From assembly GCF_037893015.1 (NCBI RefSeq), contig NC_133662.1, positions 271,243,944-271,307,943 on the forward strand: a DNA stretch of 64,000 bases. Reading direction: 5' to 3'. Origin of the DNA: Macrotis lagotis (Eukaryota; Chordata; Mammalia; Peramelemorphia; Peramelidae). This document shows, piece by piece, positions 47,884 through 57,877 of this stretch (position 1 is the stretch's first letter; each line of letters starts with the position of its first letter). Below the pieces are notes generated by a model that ran no database searches, was not told where the DNA came from, and saw only the letters and a program-made list of their open reading frames with translations. A program made the position numbers and the translations under genes.

Positions 47884-47888
47884 ATTGG
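47884..47888 (-). promoter_or_regulatory. CCAAT box (NF-Y type) upstream of DIP2A
   Basis: On the minus strand the sequence reads GCCCAATGGGC, about 210 bp upstream of the DIP2A ATG. A CCAAT box in a GC-rich TATA-less promoter at this distance is typical of NF-Y control. The motif is seen directly; the function is inferred. Confidence 0.5.
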
Positions 47889-47981
47889 GCGGCCGCGCTC
47901 CCGGCCCCGCCCCCGGCGCCCTGCGGCGGCGGCCGCTCCCGGCGGGCTCCGCGCGCTCGGGGCGGGGAGGCTGCGCGGGGG

Positions 47982-48000
47982 CTGCTGGGACTTGGAGTCC
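47982..48000 (-). promoter_or_regulatory. ZNF143/Staf-like motif upstream of DIP2A
   Basis: On the minus strand the sequence reads ACTCCAAGTCCCAGCAG, close to the ACTACAATTCCCAGCATGC element bound by ZNF143/THAP11 in CpG-island promoters. It lies about 100 bp upstream of the CCAAT box and about 310 bp from the ATG, compatible with a core promoter position. It differs from the consensus at several bases. Confidence 0.45.
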
Positions 48001-48010
48001 GCGCCTCTCC

Positions 48011-48063
48011 GGGCCGGCGGCGGGAGCGCGCGAGGGCCGGCGGCGGGAGCGCGCGAGGGCCGG
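48011..48063. repeat. 23-bp tandem duplication in the CpG island
   Basis: The unit beginning GGGCCGGCGGCGGGAGCGCG occurs twice back to back (48011-48033 and 48034-48056), followed by a 7-base partial third copy. The copies are identical, suggesting recent slippage in the DIP2A 5' region. Confidence 0.9.
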
Positions 48064-48464
48064 AAGGCCGGGTCCCCCCCCCCCCCGCCGGGTGCGCCCC
48101 GGCCCGAGGCTGCCCCCCCGGGGTGCTCGAGGGGCGGGAGCCCGAGTGACCCCCGGACAGCTGGTGGGGGGGGGCGCTGCACCCCGACATCCGTGCCCCG
48201 TCTGTAAAATGGCGCGGCCAGGCTCGGGGCTCCCCCCGGCGGGGGTCCTCGGGGTGGCCCCGGGCTCGTGCCCCCCTTCCCGCTCCCCAGCCCACGGGCC
48301 TGACCAAGCCGAGCCCCCCGCCCCGCTGGAAACGAGGGTGTCCCGGCCCCTCTCCGGCCAGGGCAGGGGGAGTCCGGGCCACAGGCCCCTGGAGCCCAGA
48401 CTGGAGACAGCAGGGACAAAAGCGGGGGCCTGGGAGCTGAGCCGGCCCACTCTGCCCCCTTCTT

Positions 48465-48618
48465 GTAAGAAATGTGATTCTTATTTAAGGCAATGGGCTT
48501 AAGTGACTCGTCCAAGGTCACACAGCTAGTGCATTATTAAGTCTGAGGTCTCATTAGAACCCGGGTCCTCCTGAGCCCAGGGCCGGGGCTCTATTCTCGG
48601 GGCCACCTCGCTGCCCCT
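48465..48618 (-). mobile_element. WSINE1-type SINE at the CpG island edge
   Basis: Reverse copy (TTAAGGCAATGGGCTTAAGT, CCAAGGTCACACAGCTAGTG, GGGCCACCTCGCTGCCCC). It is GC-enriched compared with other copies (for example GAACCCGGGTCCTC), consistent with its place at the island border. It lies upstream of DIP2A. Confidence 0.85.
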
Positions 48619-48959
48619 CCCTTTTCTTTAAAGCCAAGGAAGGGGACCTGGGGCCGGGGCCAGGGTTCAAGCTGGGGCCCGATGCGCTGCCTTCCTGTTC
48701 CTACATCTTAAAGGCAGGTTTCAAACACTTTCCCTTGCAAAAGTAGTCTTACCTTCACAGCCACGGAATACCCACAGAGGTATCCAGAGGGCCCCCACAC
48801 CTCCACCAGGCAGAAGTGGGGAACCTGCAGGGAGGGGCGCAATCCACAGCCCACCCTGCTTGGTTGGCCAAGTGCCGTGGACCTTTCTGAAGTAGAAGCC
48901 GGAGCTGGAATCAAAAGTCCCAGGGCCCAACTGCCCCTGCACCCGCTGGCCAGTTTTGA

Positions 48960-49050
48960 GTGGACCTCAGTTCCTCATTAACACGGAGGCTATATTTGCA
49001 CTGCCATCTCCCAGAGCTGCTCAGGCAGCCAGATGAGATCATGGCATGCT
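48960..49050 (+). mobile_element. MIR relic, partial
   Basis: GACCTCAGTTCCTCATTAAC and GCAGCCAGATGAGATCATGG suggest a degraded MIR 3' part. Confidence 0.35.
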
Positions 49051-50560
49051 GGACTTTATGAATTATAACCTGCACGGTGACCAGGAGCCAACGTACCAGA
49101 CTTCTTCCTGGCTTTTGGTTGGGTGACCCAGGGCCCTGGGGGAGGAAGGAGCCGGGCCGTCAGTCCCCGGGTTGGAGAGAGCACCGGGCTCGTGAGGTGC
49201 TTGGCACCTGAAGGAGATTGGGAGGGTGAACGTGGGAAAAGGAGAGAAAACTCCTCAAGTGTTTGAAGCCTGCCTCTCCCTTGGCATGTCGCGTGCCCCT
49301 TGATCCTGACAACGGTGCGTCTCTGAAGTGGGTTTCATTAATTCATATTTCTCGAACATGGGACTCCTATTTCTTGCTTCCCAGTGACTTAAAACGAGAT
49401 CGAGTCATTTATTTTTCATTTATCAACTTCTGTTATTTTCTGCAGTTTGCCAAACTCCAGAAGAGGCGGCGTCCTCCTTGGGCTTCCATGCTGCTCGGCC
49501 TGCTCCGGCTCCTCCTCGTGTTGCTGGTCCCCAGGCTGCCCTGCAGTCAGCTCTGACCTAGGGACCCCGGCTCTCCACTAGGTCATTGTTTGGTTAGCTT
49601 CTCCACAAAGTAAAATGGATACAAGGAAGTCTTGGACTGCAGGGTGTCTCCTGGCATCAGCATCATCAAATGCCCCCTTAGGCCAAATGCTGTGCTTCAA
49701 ACCAGGGAGGGAGAGGGTCCCTATCCTCAAGGAGTTCAGGGTCTTCTAGGGGAAGACCTCCCCTGGAGGAAGTTTTGACTGCATGAAAAGCCCAACTTGG
49801 TCTGCAGGCTGCTTCTTGAAGGCCATCTCCATTTCTGATTTTGGCCAAGGGCTTGAGCAGTGAACTTCCTTTTTGCTGAGGGATGAAGAGGCAGTACCAG
49901 CTGCCAGGGTGAACCCCCATGGGGAATGCTCTCGTGGACTGGGCAGCAGGACCCAAGATCTGGGGGATGCAAGTATTTCTGGGGTCCTCGGGAGCAGCTG
50001 GCTGACTGGAGGTGGCACTGCCAAGGATGGAGGCCCCTCCTCCACAAGGAGGAAACAGTCCCAGAGGAGGAGGACTGTCTCATGTCATAAAGCTAGCCAG
50101 TCTTGAAGTTCTAAGGAGACTTGCTTTTTCCAAGGAAGCCATAAGTTCTCATGGGCAGAGCTGGTACCATATTGATTAAATAAGGAAATTGTTGCCCCCA
50201 TCTTCACCTCAAATGTCCCTGTCTCCTAGCAGGACACCTTGGGTTTTCTGAATTCTCCAAAGAGCAAAATAAACATGACTCTTTTTACTGAGTTGATTTT
50301 TTGTTTCTATTTTTGTTTTTGTTTAGGGTATGTGTTTAGTCTTTAGCAGGAGCAGTAACCCACTCACTGGGACCTGCTCACTCTCCAGAGCCCAACCTAG
50401 AATACATTTCCTCCAGAAAGCCCACCTCCAAGGTGAGGAGTTTTGGACGCACCAACTCACGAGACAGATAAAAAATTATTAGGGACAATGTTCAGAATTT
50501 TTAAGCAATTAGTTAAAACTGGACCCTGAATCAACAATGCAACCACAAGGAAATGGGGTC
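49050..50560. other. Unassigned PCNT-DIP2A intergenic sequence
   Basis: No exon or intact repeat recognised. L2-like words at 49697-49745 (GTCCCTATCCTCAAGGAGTT) indicate an old relic. Confidence 0.45.
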
Positions 50561-50569
50561 CTCAGCATT

Positions 50570-51370
50570 CAGAAATGGTGCGTGTATGGGTGGGCTTTCA
50601 TGTATGAGCATATGATCTAGGAGTGAATGACGTGTACTTGTTCCCAGTAGTCATGTGCATACGTGAGTGATGCACTGTCAATGTGTACACCTGCAGTCCC
50701 ACGTTATATATGCAACAGGTGAATAGGGGCACACCCTGGAGAAGGAAATGTCTGTGCCCACTTGTATAGTCTATATGCAGTTGTCATGTGTGCCAATGAA
50801 TGAATGATGTGCTCTCATGTCAAAGGGGGAGCATACATGCATGTTCATGTGTGCCATACACCTGTGGTGCATGTGCACTGCAAGACTGGCAGTGTGTGGA
50901 TGCACAGAAGTGTGCTGCGAGTGGATGGGAATTGCACACCCACATCTATGCTCCTTTGTGGGTGCCCGTGTGTGTGTGGGGGGGGTGTCTCAAGGCCATT
51001 GTGGACAGGTGTGGGTGTGTGCACATGCTTGTTTAAGCAAACTGCATGTTGAGTGTGCACTGAGCCTTGGGAGTCACACTAACTGGTTAAGAGTGGGTGA
51101 GCAAGCATGTTTGCCCATGGATGCCTGCAAGAGGGTCCTGTGAGAGAGTGACTGCACACCTGTAAGGATGGGTGCTGGGGACAGGTGTGTACAGAAGTGC
51201 TCAGGTCACTGGAGACCTGCATTTTAAGTGTATTGTGGAAGTGTAAGCATGTGTACATGCATGTGTGCACAGGTACAGGTGGGCATAAGTGCACACACAC
51301 AAAACTACCACGTCACGTGTGTCTCGTGTAGGAGCATGTGTACACGCTCACCTGCGTGCACACATGCCTG
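50570..51370. repeat. Degenerate TG/CA-rich tract
   Basis: About 800 bp dominated by TGTGTGC, GCATGTG, GTGCACA and CACACAC words without a fixed unit. It is probably an eroded alternating purine-pyrimidine satellite. Confidence 0.65.
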
Positions 51371-51374
51371 AGTA

Positions 51375-52335
51375 CATGGGGGTGCTAGCTCTGCCAGGCC
51401 AGCCACCCCCAAAGGCCTAGTCTGCCTTCAGCATGGATAACAGCTCAGCTGCAGGAATGAGGACAGACTCCTGTCACCAGGACAGGTTGGGGAGCTCTTG
51501 GAGACATCAGTCCACAAGGAGACCCTAAAGCATGTAAATGTGAGACCTCAGGGCCCAGCAGAGGGGGGAATGGACCTCCACCAGCACCTCCTTCCTGCGC
51601 AGACCAAGGTGCCCATAGGCAAGTTCCATAAGCAAGGGTCAAGAGGCAGCAGGGCCTGGAGAAAGAAGGAAAAGAATGAAGGGAAAAGAGGCTGAGGGAG
51701 CAGAGGACAAATCTCAGACCCCTCAAAAACCTCACGGAGGGGAAGGGCTGTGCAGGGGCCAGGCTAAGACAGCTCCGAGTCGGTCACTCATGCATCGGTT
51801 CCACGGCCCCGTGCTGGTTTGTGGCACGAGAGCTTCAGGGATGAGCATTTATTACTTATTTATGAAGAAATGGGATTATTCTCCCTTGATTCTCTTTGAG
51901 ATACTGAAGGGGATGTATGGCAGATGATTTCCTACCTGGGCCCTCCAGAGGACTTCCTGGGTTTTCAATTACTTGCCTGACAAATAGGAGACAGCTCCAG
52001 GCTCACCTCAGTGTTGAGAGGTGAACACTGGTTTTGATTCAATCTTATTTTTTTTCCTTTAGATCATAATAAAGTTCACATAAAAAAAAAAAGGCATTTC
52101 AAGGAATAAGAGCTGAAGAGGGGGAGGAGAAGGAGACTCACCTCTCCCTAACTCCTTTCTGGACCAGCCATGCCCACCCTTCCCTGGCATCCCTAAAAAA
52201 AAAAAAAAGCTGTGCTGTGCTTCCATTTTGCTCCCATTAGATACATCTCGGACCATTTCATATTTTCCCATTTCTTGAGTTATTTCATGCCAAGTGACGC
52301 ACCTACTGATCATGTGCCTTCAGGAGGAGGGCCAG
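51375..52335. other. Unassigned intergenic sequence
   Basis: Nothing recognised except short A-runs (52082-52092, 52196-52208). Confidence 0.4.
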
Positions 52336-52339
52336 CGGA

Positions 52340-52480
52340 GTTCCATTCCCGCCTCAGATATTCCCTGGCTGCATAACCTCAGGCACATCCCTGCACCTCT
52401 TGGCCCATTTCTTCAATTGTAAAATGGGGGTAAGCAAAGTACCTACCTCGAAGAGTAGAAATGAGGATGAAATGAGATCC
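52340..52480 (+). mobile_element. MIR relic
   Basis: CCTGGCTGCATAACCTCAGG, CTTCAATTGTAAAATGGGGG and GAAATGAGGATGAAATGAG are MIR blocks. Confidence 0.7.
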
Positions 52481-52714
52481 CGCTGCTTGGCCCACAATCA
52501 TCACAGCCATCTCAAGTACCCACTGCCAGGACCAGCCTCTGGCAGCATTTTAGGACTACACTGGGGGGAGGCTAGGGCTCCAGAAATGGTGGTTACATGG
52601 CCAAGCTGGGGAGCAGCCATCAGAAGGCAAATCAGGTGGTCGACCCAGGATCTCAAGTACCTGAAGTACCAGCCACGTGAGAATGGCACCAAAAGCATTT
52701 AAATTGCTCTTCAG

Positions 52715-52880
52715 GTGTGTAAAATGTGTCACCAAAGCTATTGCATACACTCAGAGAAACCCTGGATAACCATTTAACAGCTAAGGAAACTGAGGCAAAC
52801 AAGGCAAGTGACCAGTTGAAAATCACACAACTTGCATCCGAGACACAATTTGAACTTGAGGCTCATTATACCCTTAGCTG
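52715..52880 (-). mobile_element. MIR relic
   Basis: Reverse order: ACAGCTAAGGAAACTGAGGC, AAAATCACACAACTTGCATC, ACACAATTTGAACTTGAGGC. Confidence 0.65.
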
Positions 52881-53531
52881 CTTGGGGGGACATGTTTCAC
52901 TTGGGAGTCAGCCACCAGCACTTAAGTGTCCACTGTGTCACTGTCCTCATGAGACATTACCCACAAAAAGGATCTGGAAAGAGGGAGGGGTCTGAATGGA
53001 GAGAGGGCTGGGCCAGAGAAGGGGCAAGGGAAGGAGAAGCCCCTACCCCACTCTCTCAGCAGGCTGAGCCAACTCTCATGGATGCCCTTCTGGTTTGGAG
53101 GCTGCTGTTGTGTGGGCTAGGACATCTGCCACAAGAAAGCATCATCTGATCTGACCAGGACGTCATCCAGATGCACAAATGGACCCTTCTAAGAGGCATC
53201 TCTCTTCCAAAACTGGGACTTTTATGTGCTAGTTTAATTCTAGCCAATCTAAAATTGGGGTCCCTTCATGTGTTTCCTGCCTACCATGTGAAGTACAGTG
53301 GAGAGCCATGGGAAGGCACCCCCCCCTTTAATCTCCCAGGGCCCCTTCTGCCCCCTTGGGCTGGGCTGCTGCCCAGCTGTTCCAACCCCGACTGACACTT
53401 GGAAATACAGAATCATAGTGACTCTTGGTTGGGTCTGCCCAGGACTCATTCTACTCAGGAATCCCAGCTGCCCTAACCTCACAGACCCAAATCTCATGGC
53501 CAGGGAGACGAGAAGCCATCCCACCAGCATT

Positions 53532-53552
53532 GGGGGGGGGGGGGGGGGGGGG
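53532..53552 (+). repeat. Poly(G) tract of 21
   Basis: An uninterrupted run of 21 G followed by AGGGAGGAG, in the intergenic space downstream of PCNT. Strong G-quadruplex potential. Confidence 0.9.
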
Positions 53553-54081
53553 AGGGAGGAGCTCCACCTCAAGATTTCTGATTTAGAAAGGCTCCAGGAC
53601 CAGTAATGAAATTCTCCCCACAACATCTCCCCCCGCCACGCCTTTGGCCTGTCTTCCACCCTATCACTTGTACAGATATATACTCACCCGTCTTCTCTAT
53701 CCTTCCAACGAGAGATCCTTGAGGGCAGACACGATTTTCTTCAAGTTCCCCAGCTTTTTGAAGGGTTTCACAAATGCTAACATGCATCCGGAGGAGGCTG
53801 AATCCCAGGGGATGGTGAATGATGAGCCCCCAGGGAAAAGGGAGGAGGAAGGGAAAAGTTCCTTTCCTGACCCTCAACTTCCTAAGATGGCAGAGGCCAG
53901 CGTTTCAGCAGCCAGGTGCTGTGTGATGACCAGCCAATGAGGAGCTACTGAGTACATCTGTGAAGCAAAGGGCAAGGGGGCCCACAACCCACCCAGGAAG
54001 GCATGGCCAGGTGTGATCTGGCCACACCCCACTGGCGCACCCGAGAGAAATCAGGACACCCATGGGCAATAGCACTTGGCT

Positions 54082-54087
54082 TTTAAT
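54082..54087 (-). terminator. PCNT polyadenylation signal, distal candidate (ATTAAA)
   Basis: A second minus-strand ATTAAA lies 192 bases further on. Its downstream sequence is less GU-rich than that of the proximal site, so it would be a weaker or alternative end. Confidence 0.4.
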
Positions 54088-54254
54088 GACTTTTTACAAG
54101 GTGTCCAGATATACACATTAGAAAAGTCCAAGAGGAGGCCACAGGCTTGGTTTCATTTCATTGGTGCAGGCAAGCAGGCAGGTGGCGGGCAGTCCCGCCA
54201 GCGAGGAGCTCAGAGCTCTCCAGACTCAGACAATCACACAAGGGTCAAAAACAC

Positions 54255-54463
54255 ACACAGGGAGTAGAACACTTTTAATGAGCGCCTCTCGTGCTGATGT
54301 CATGAGTAGAAAAGATGCATGAGCAGGTTCTTCCCACAATCCTGTGCTGCAGCACCAAGATGCTTTCTTTAAAAAATGAAAAAGGAGGAGGAGGAGGAAG
54401 GAAGGAAACCAGGGACACAGCAGGAAAGAGGAAACCTGAGAAATCACAGCTTCTGCCAATTCC
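54255..54463 (-). other. PCNT: PCNT 3'UTR (shorter form)
   Basis: Non-coding continuation of the last exon from the TAA to about 20 bases past the ATTAAA signal at 54274-54279. It contains a GGAGGAGGAAGGAAGG-type purine tract on the plus strand (a pyrimidine tract in the mRNA). A longer form to about 54060 is possible if the second signal is used. Confidence 0.6.
54274..54279 (-). terminator. PCNT polyadenylation signal, proximal (ATTAAA)
   Basis: On the minus strand ATTAAA lies 185 bases after the stop. It is followed within 20-35 bases by CCCTGTGTGTGTTTTTG, a textbook GU/U-rich downstream element. That pairing makes it the best candidate for the main cleavage site. Confidence 0.65.
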
Positions 54464-54510
54464 TTACAGTTTTTTGGTCTTCTGATGGCCAGCTTTTTTT
54501 GAACTCGGCT
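54464..54510 (-). CDS. PCNT: PCNT last coding exon with stop codon
   Basis: The acceptor is TTTTGATGTAG|AG, phase 1. The exon encodes EPSSKKAGHQKTKKL then TAA. Human pericentrin ends with a similar Ser-Lys-Lys motif and basic tail. The stop at 54464-54466 closes a frame continuous through all nine exons. Confidence 0.92.
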
Positions 54511-55144
54511 CTACATCAAAATGAAATATGTTGTGTTAGCAATTTCTCAGCAAAGAGCTCTACCCCCCAGACACAGCCCAGGCCTGGGAAGATGGGTGCC
54601 CTGCCAGGAGGCCCCCGTTCATTGTTTGACCCCTAGTCCATTTGACTGTTTTAACTCAATTCTGCATATCCAACATTCCCTTCCTTCAAAATCATTTGGG
54701 GGGGGAGGGCACGGGGGAGGGGGGGTCAGAGATGGTGAAGACCCAGATCTTTCCCCTCAGAAATTGCTACCAACTGTTTTGAATGAAATATCAGGATACA
54801 GTGGTCCAGTCTCCCCCATGTCAAGCTTGACCTAACTTCTAAGACACCCCTCCCCTCAGTCCTGATCCTTCTGGGGCCCATCTATAATCCAGAAGAAAGG
54901 GCTGGCCAACAGGTGTGGTAGAGGCGATCCCCAGCAACCTCATCTCAGGGCTGACTGAGCCAACATTTCCATCCTTGTGAGGGCCCCTGCAGTAGGTAAT
55001 TGCTGGGCAAACCAAAAATACCTATTCCTTTGACCCTTTTCTTCAACTATTCAAACAACCGCTGGCTGGTTGGCTTTTCTAGGACTGGTCTACTTTTACC
55101 CACACTTCAACAGCCATCCCAAGCAGTCAATGGACGAGACTTAC

Positions 55145-55269
55145 CTGGCTGGCCACCCCCTAGTCTCTGCTGGATAATCTCTAAATGATGAATGTATTCT
55201 GTTAATGAGTGTTCAGGGTCTTGACTGCTATCATAAATCTCTGCACTGGAGTTCGGGGACGGAAGGGAT
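55145..55269 (-). CDS. PCNT: PCNT penultimate coding exon, C-terminal helix
   Basis: A 125-bp exon with acceptor GTTTTTGAAG|A and donor CCAG|GTAAGT. It encodes SLPSPNSSAEIYDSS and then QDPEHSLTEYIHHLEIIQQR-LGG, essentially identical to the end of human pericentrin and predicted to be a short amphipathic helix. The high conservation of this tail next to a divergent linker suggests it is a binding site. Confidence 0.95.
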
Positions 55270-55274
55270 CTTCA

Positions 55275-57010
55275 AAAACAAGACAAAACAAATGATTTTT
55301 TTCCCACCCATCTAGGAAAGTTGGGACTAGTGAGTGAGGGTGAGTCACAGAGAGATGCACCAAAGGTCACACGGGCCCTTTTATCAGGATCCATGATCTT
55401 CCATTGGTTTCTAATAAAACAGATATAAAAGGGCAACTTACACCCAAAGGAGAAACCATCATCAGACCCTCCCTCCAAAGGTGGGCACCCAAGTCCCCAT
55501 GGCTTTTGAACAAGCTCAGAGACAATTCTCCCCCCTTTCACAGATTTACAAGGTGACCAGGACAGTTTGTCCCTCAGCTCCTCCTGTGAACCCCTGGGGT
55601 GGGCATCAGCCCAACACCCCCATCTAGTACCAGGAGTTTCCTGCTGCCTCCATCCCGTCCTTGGGCCAGACCAGAGTCAGGTCTGAAGAAGGCCCATCCC
55701 CCAACTCCCCTTTCAAGAGGTGCTGAGTCAGATGAAGAGAACCTCCCTCACTGGGAACACAGGTGCCCAGGCATGGGGGCTCATGCTCATTCCACACCTC
55801 AAAGGGCCTTTGTTCCTCTGCAGTGGGGGGAAGGGAGCTTCACAAGAACAATGCCTGGACAGAAGGATGTGTTTGATCTCTCAGAGTTCCATGTCTTTAT
55901 TCAAAAGCATCGGCAATTTGGAGTTCCAGATACCTAGCCAGGAAACTTAGCAATTTGGGGGAACCCTTTCTCTAGCAATGGCATTTCCTAGCAAGTGATG
56001 ACACACACTCAAATCGGCCAGAGGATCCAGACAATCTGCCATCAGAGGACCATTGGGGGAGGGGAGAAGAGCGTTGAGTTGTGCTTAAGCCACACAGCCT
56101 GAACAGTCCTGTTGGATTTTATGGATCACCAACTTCCTCTCATTAGTCCCTCCCCCTATGCCCCACCTCAAGGTCCCACACCAGGAGGTGGCCAGCATCC
56201 ATTGACATTCATGGACATTCATGGACATTCAGCTCAGGCCAAACAGTTGGCAGAGACTTCTGAGCTGGTGCAATTATCACTAGGTCCTCAGGGTTCCCCT
56301 CCCCCCCAACTCCCTGAAGTCATTCCACTTTTCTTCTGGATTACCCTACTTCCAGATTGACTGTTGTCCTTTGTATCCAAAGAAGACCATGACATCATCG
56401 AATGATGGCCTAAGATGCACACTATGTTGATTATATTGTGAAGGGAATGCTTCTTCTAGAACCATCTGCACCCCCTGGCCTGCTCTAGCATGAACAGGAC
56501 TTCTGGATATAGTGGGAGATCTTGGCCCTTTGAATAGGCCCATGTCACCGAGGTACCACAGCATTACCATAACGCCAGTCAGAGTGTTGGTATGCTAACT
56601 ATACAGTGATAAACTTGTGATGCTATGATAAAATGAACCTGTTTCTTGATAACTCCAGATAGCCAAGTAGGAGAAAACAGGTGAGCAAAGGCACCACAAG
56701 TGGTTTAATACGAGCCACTCACAGTTTCACTGTACTGGCCTGTGTACTTGGACATGCATGGCTTAATGTTTGAGACAAGTCTATACTATTGACAAGATCA
56801 ACCAGGTAGAAACAAGGAGATGACAGCGAGAAGGCAAAAGCAGCAAGTGAAGATAAATAATGAAGAAGTAGCCGCTGGGCCCACTAAAACCGCCAGCGGT
56901 TGTTGGCCCAGATGAAGAGAATGGGCTCAAACTGCTAAAATTCCATCTGTCCTAACCTCCAGAATTAGACTTGGTCACCTCTAGGGGAAATGTGCCCATC
57001 CCTCCTTGAT
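55275..57010. other. PCNT intron, mostly unassigned
   Basis: Between the last two linker exons. GGACATTCAT is repeated about three times at 56203-56231. At 56358 a TGTTGTCCTTTG-type start resembles the THER composite SINEs but then diverges. CCGCTGG/CCAGCGG at 56869-56900 forms a small perfect inverted repeat. Confidence 0.4.
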
Positions 57011-57016
57011 GCTCAC

Positions 57017-57179
57017 CTATCCAATTGGCGATAGGCAGGGGATGGTGAATGCCTAGATTTCAGGGAGACCGTGGGGACATCTTGTGTGGGAGGAGAGCTG
57101 GTGGTTTCAGGAAATGATGGGGGTGATGATAGTGAAGGCGGTGGTAGCTGCCTTGAAACCTTGACTGCTTCCTCAGGTA
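57017..57179 (-). CDS. PCNT: PCNT exon (third from the end), Pro/Ser-rich linker
   Basis: A 163-bp exon with acceptor TTGTCTCCTAG|TA and donor GATAG|GTGAGC. It encodes a low-complexity Pro/Ser/Thr segment (QLPPPSLSSPPSFPE, then SSPPTQDVP) and ends YRQLDR. Human pericentrin also has a Pro/Ser/Arg-rich stretch here containing SPPTRDVP and ending in a SRLER-like motif, so the exon is orthologous though poorly conserved. It is probably a disordered linker between PACT and the C-terminal helix. Confidence 0.88.
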
Positions 57180-57695
57180 CTAGGAGACAAAAGATTCCAA
57201 GAATCAACCATATGGAAAGAATAGAAAATGGTGCCCGTATGTCAACTGGCCACACCCCAGAAGCTCATCAGATTTCTTTTCAGGGTTGGCTCCATGGTTT
57301 TTCAGGATTAACTGTGATTGTAATCAAGCAAACTCAAAGGGATGACCCTCCCTGAGAGGCTGTGATCAGGATCAGAGGGGCCCAAGGAAGGAAAGAGGAG
57401 GTGGGAGGCAGAGGAGCAACATGTAAAGGCTTCCTCAGTGCAAATGACTGTCCCTGAGGAACCAGTCCAATGAGGTCCTAGGAGGTAAGGCTCCTAGGGA
57501 GTAACCCTTGATCCATCCATCTCTGAGCTGTTGCAAGGCATCCCTTGTGACCCAAATGGTGCCAGAATTGGGGAGAATAGACTTTGCAGAACCACAGAGA
57601 GAAAGTCAGCTATGGATGAAGTATGCTGCCTTGGAGATTTCCTGGCTGTGTGAAACCTCTCTCTGCCTCTGTTTCATCTATAAGATGGGGGTACC

Positions 57696-57877
57696 CTCTG
57701 AGAGCATCCTGTTCATCATTGCCTGTTAACAAACCGGTATTTCATCTTTGTTCAACCAGGTTGGGGCTCCCTTCGAACTCCAGCTCCCACCTGGAGGTCC
57801 TTTTCCTTCCTGTTTCTCATCTCTTCTCCAATATGGACCTGGCAGTGGCACTGAAAACCTCATCTGAAAACTGATAG
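57696..57877 (+). repeat. Inverted repeat, left arm, flanking a PCNT exon
   Basis: Complementary to 58963-59158. The core 57799-57873 pairs with 58963-59039 with only three substitutions and one 2-bp gap over about 75 bp. The outer part is more diverged (TCTGAGAGCATCCTGTTC shared). Confidence 0.88.

Larger units (their letters stand above)
46900..48460. promoter_or_regulatory. CpG island covering the DIP2A promoter and exon 1
   Basis: C+G content and CpG density rise sharply here compared with both flanks. GC boxes are abundant (for example GGGGCGGGGC near 47500 and GGGGCGGGGA near 47959). The DIP2A start codon is central, at 47677. Long overlapping open frames on both strands result from the scarcity of AT-rich stop codons in such sequence and are not genes. 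The transcription start is expected on the minus strand at about 47.7-48.1 kb, TATA-less. A 20-base C run at 47420-47439 and a 23-bp tandem duplication at 48011-48056 lie inside the island. Confidence 0.88.

Noticed and set aside
46365-48521. Very long overlapping open frames (up to 594 codons) on both strands
   Set aside because: They lie in the CpG island, where stops are rare. They are rich in Pro/Ala/Arg/Gly, overlap in several frames and cross the true DIP2A exon and its splice donor.
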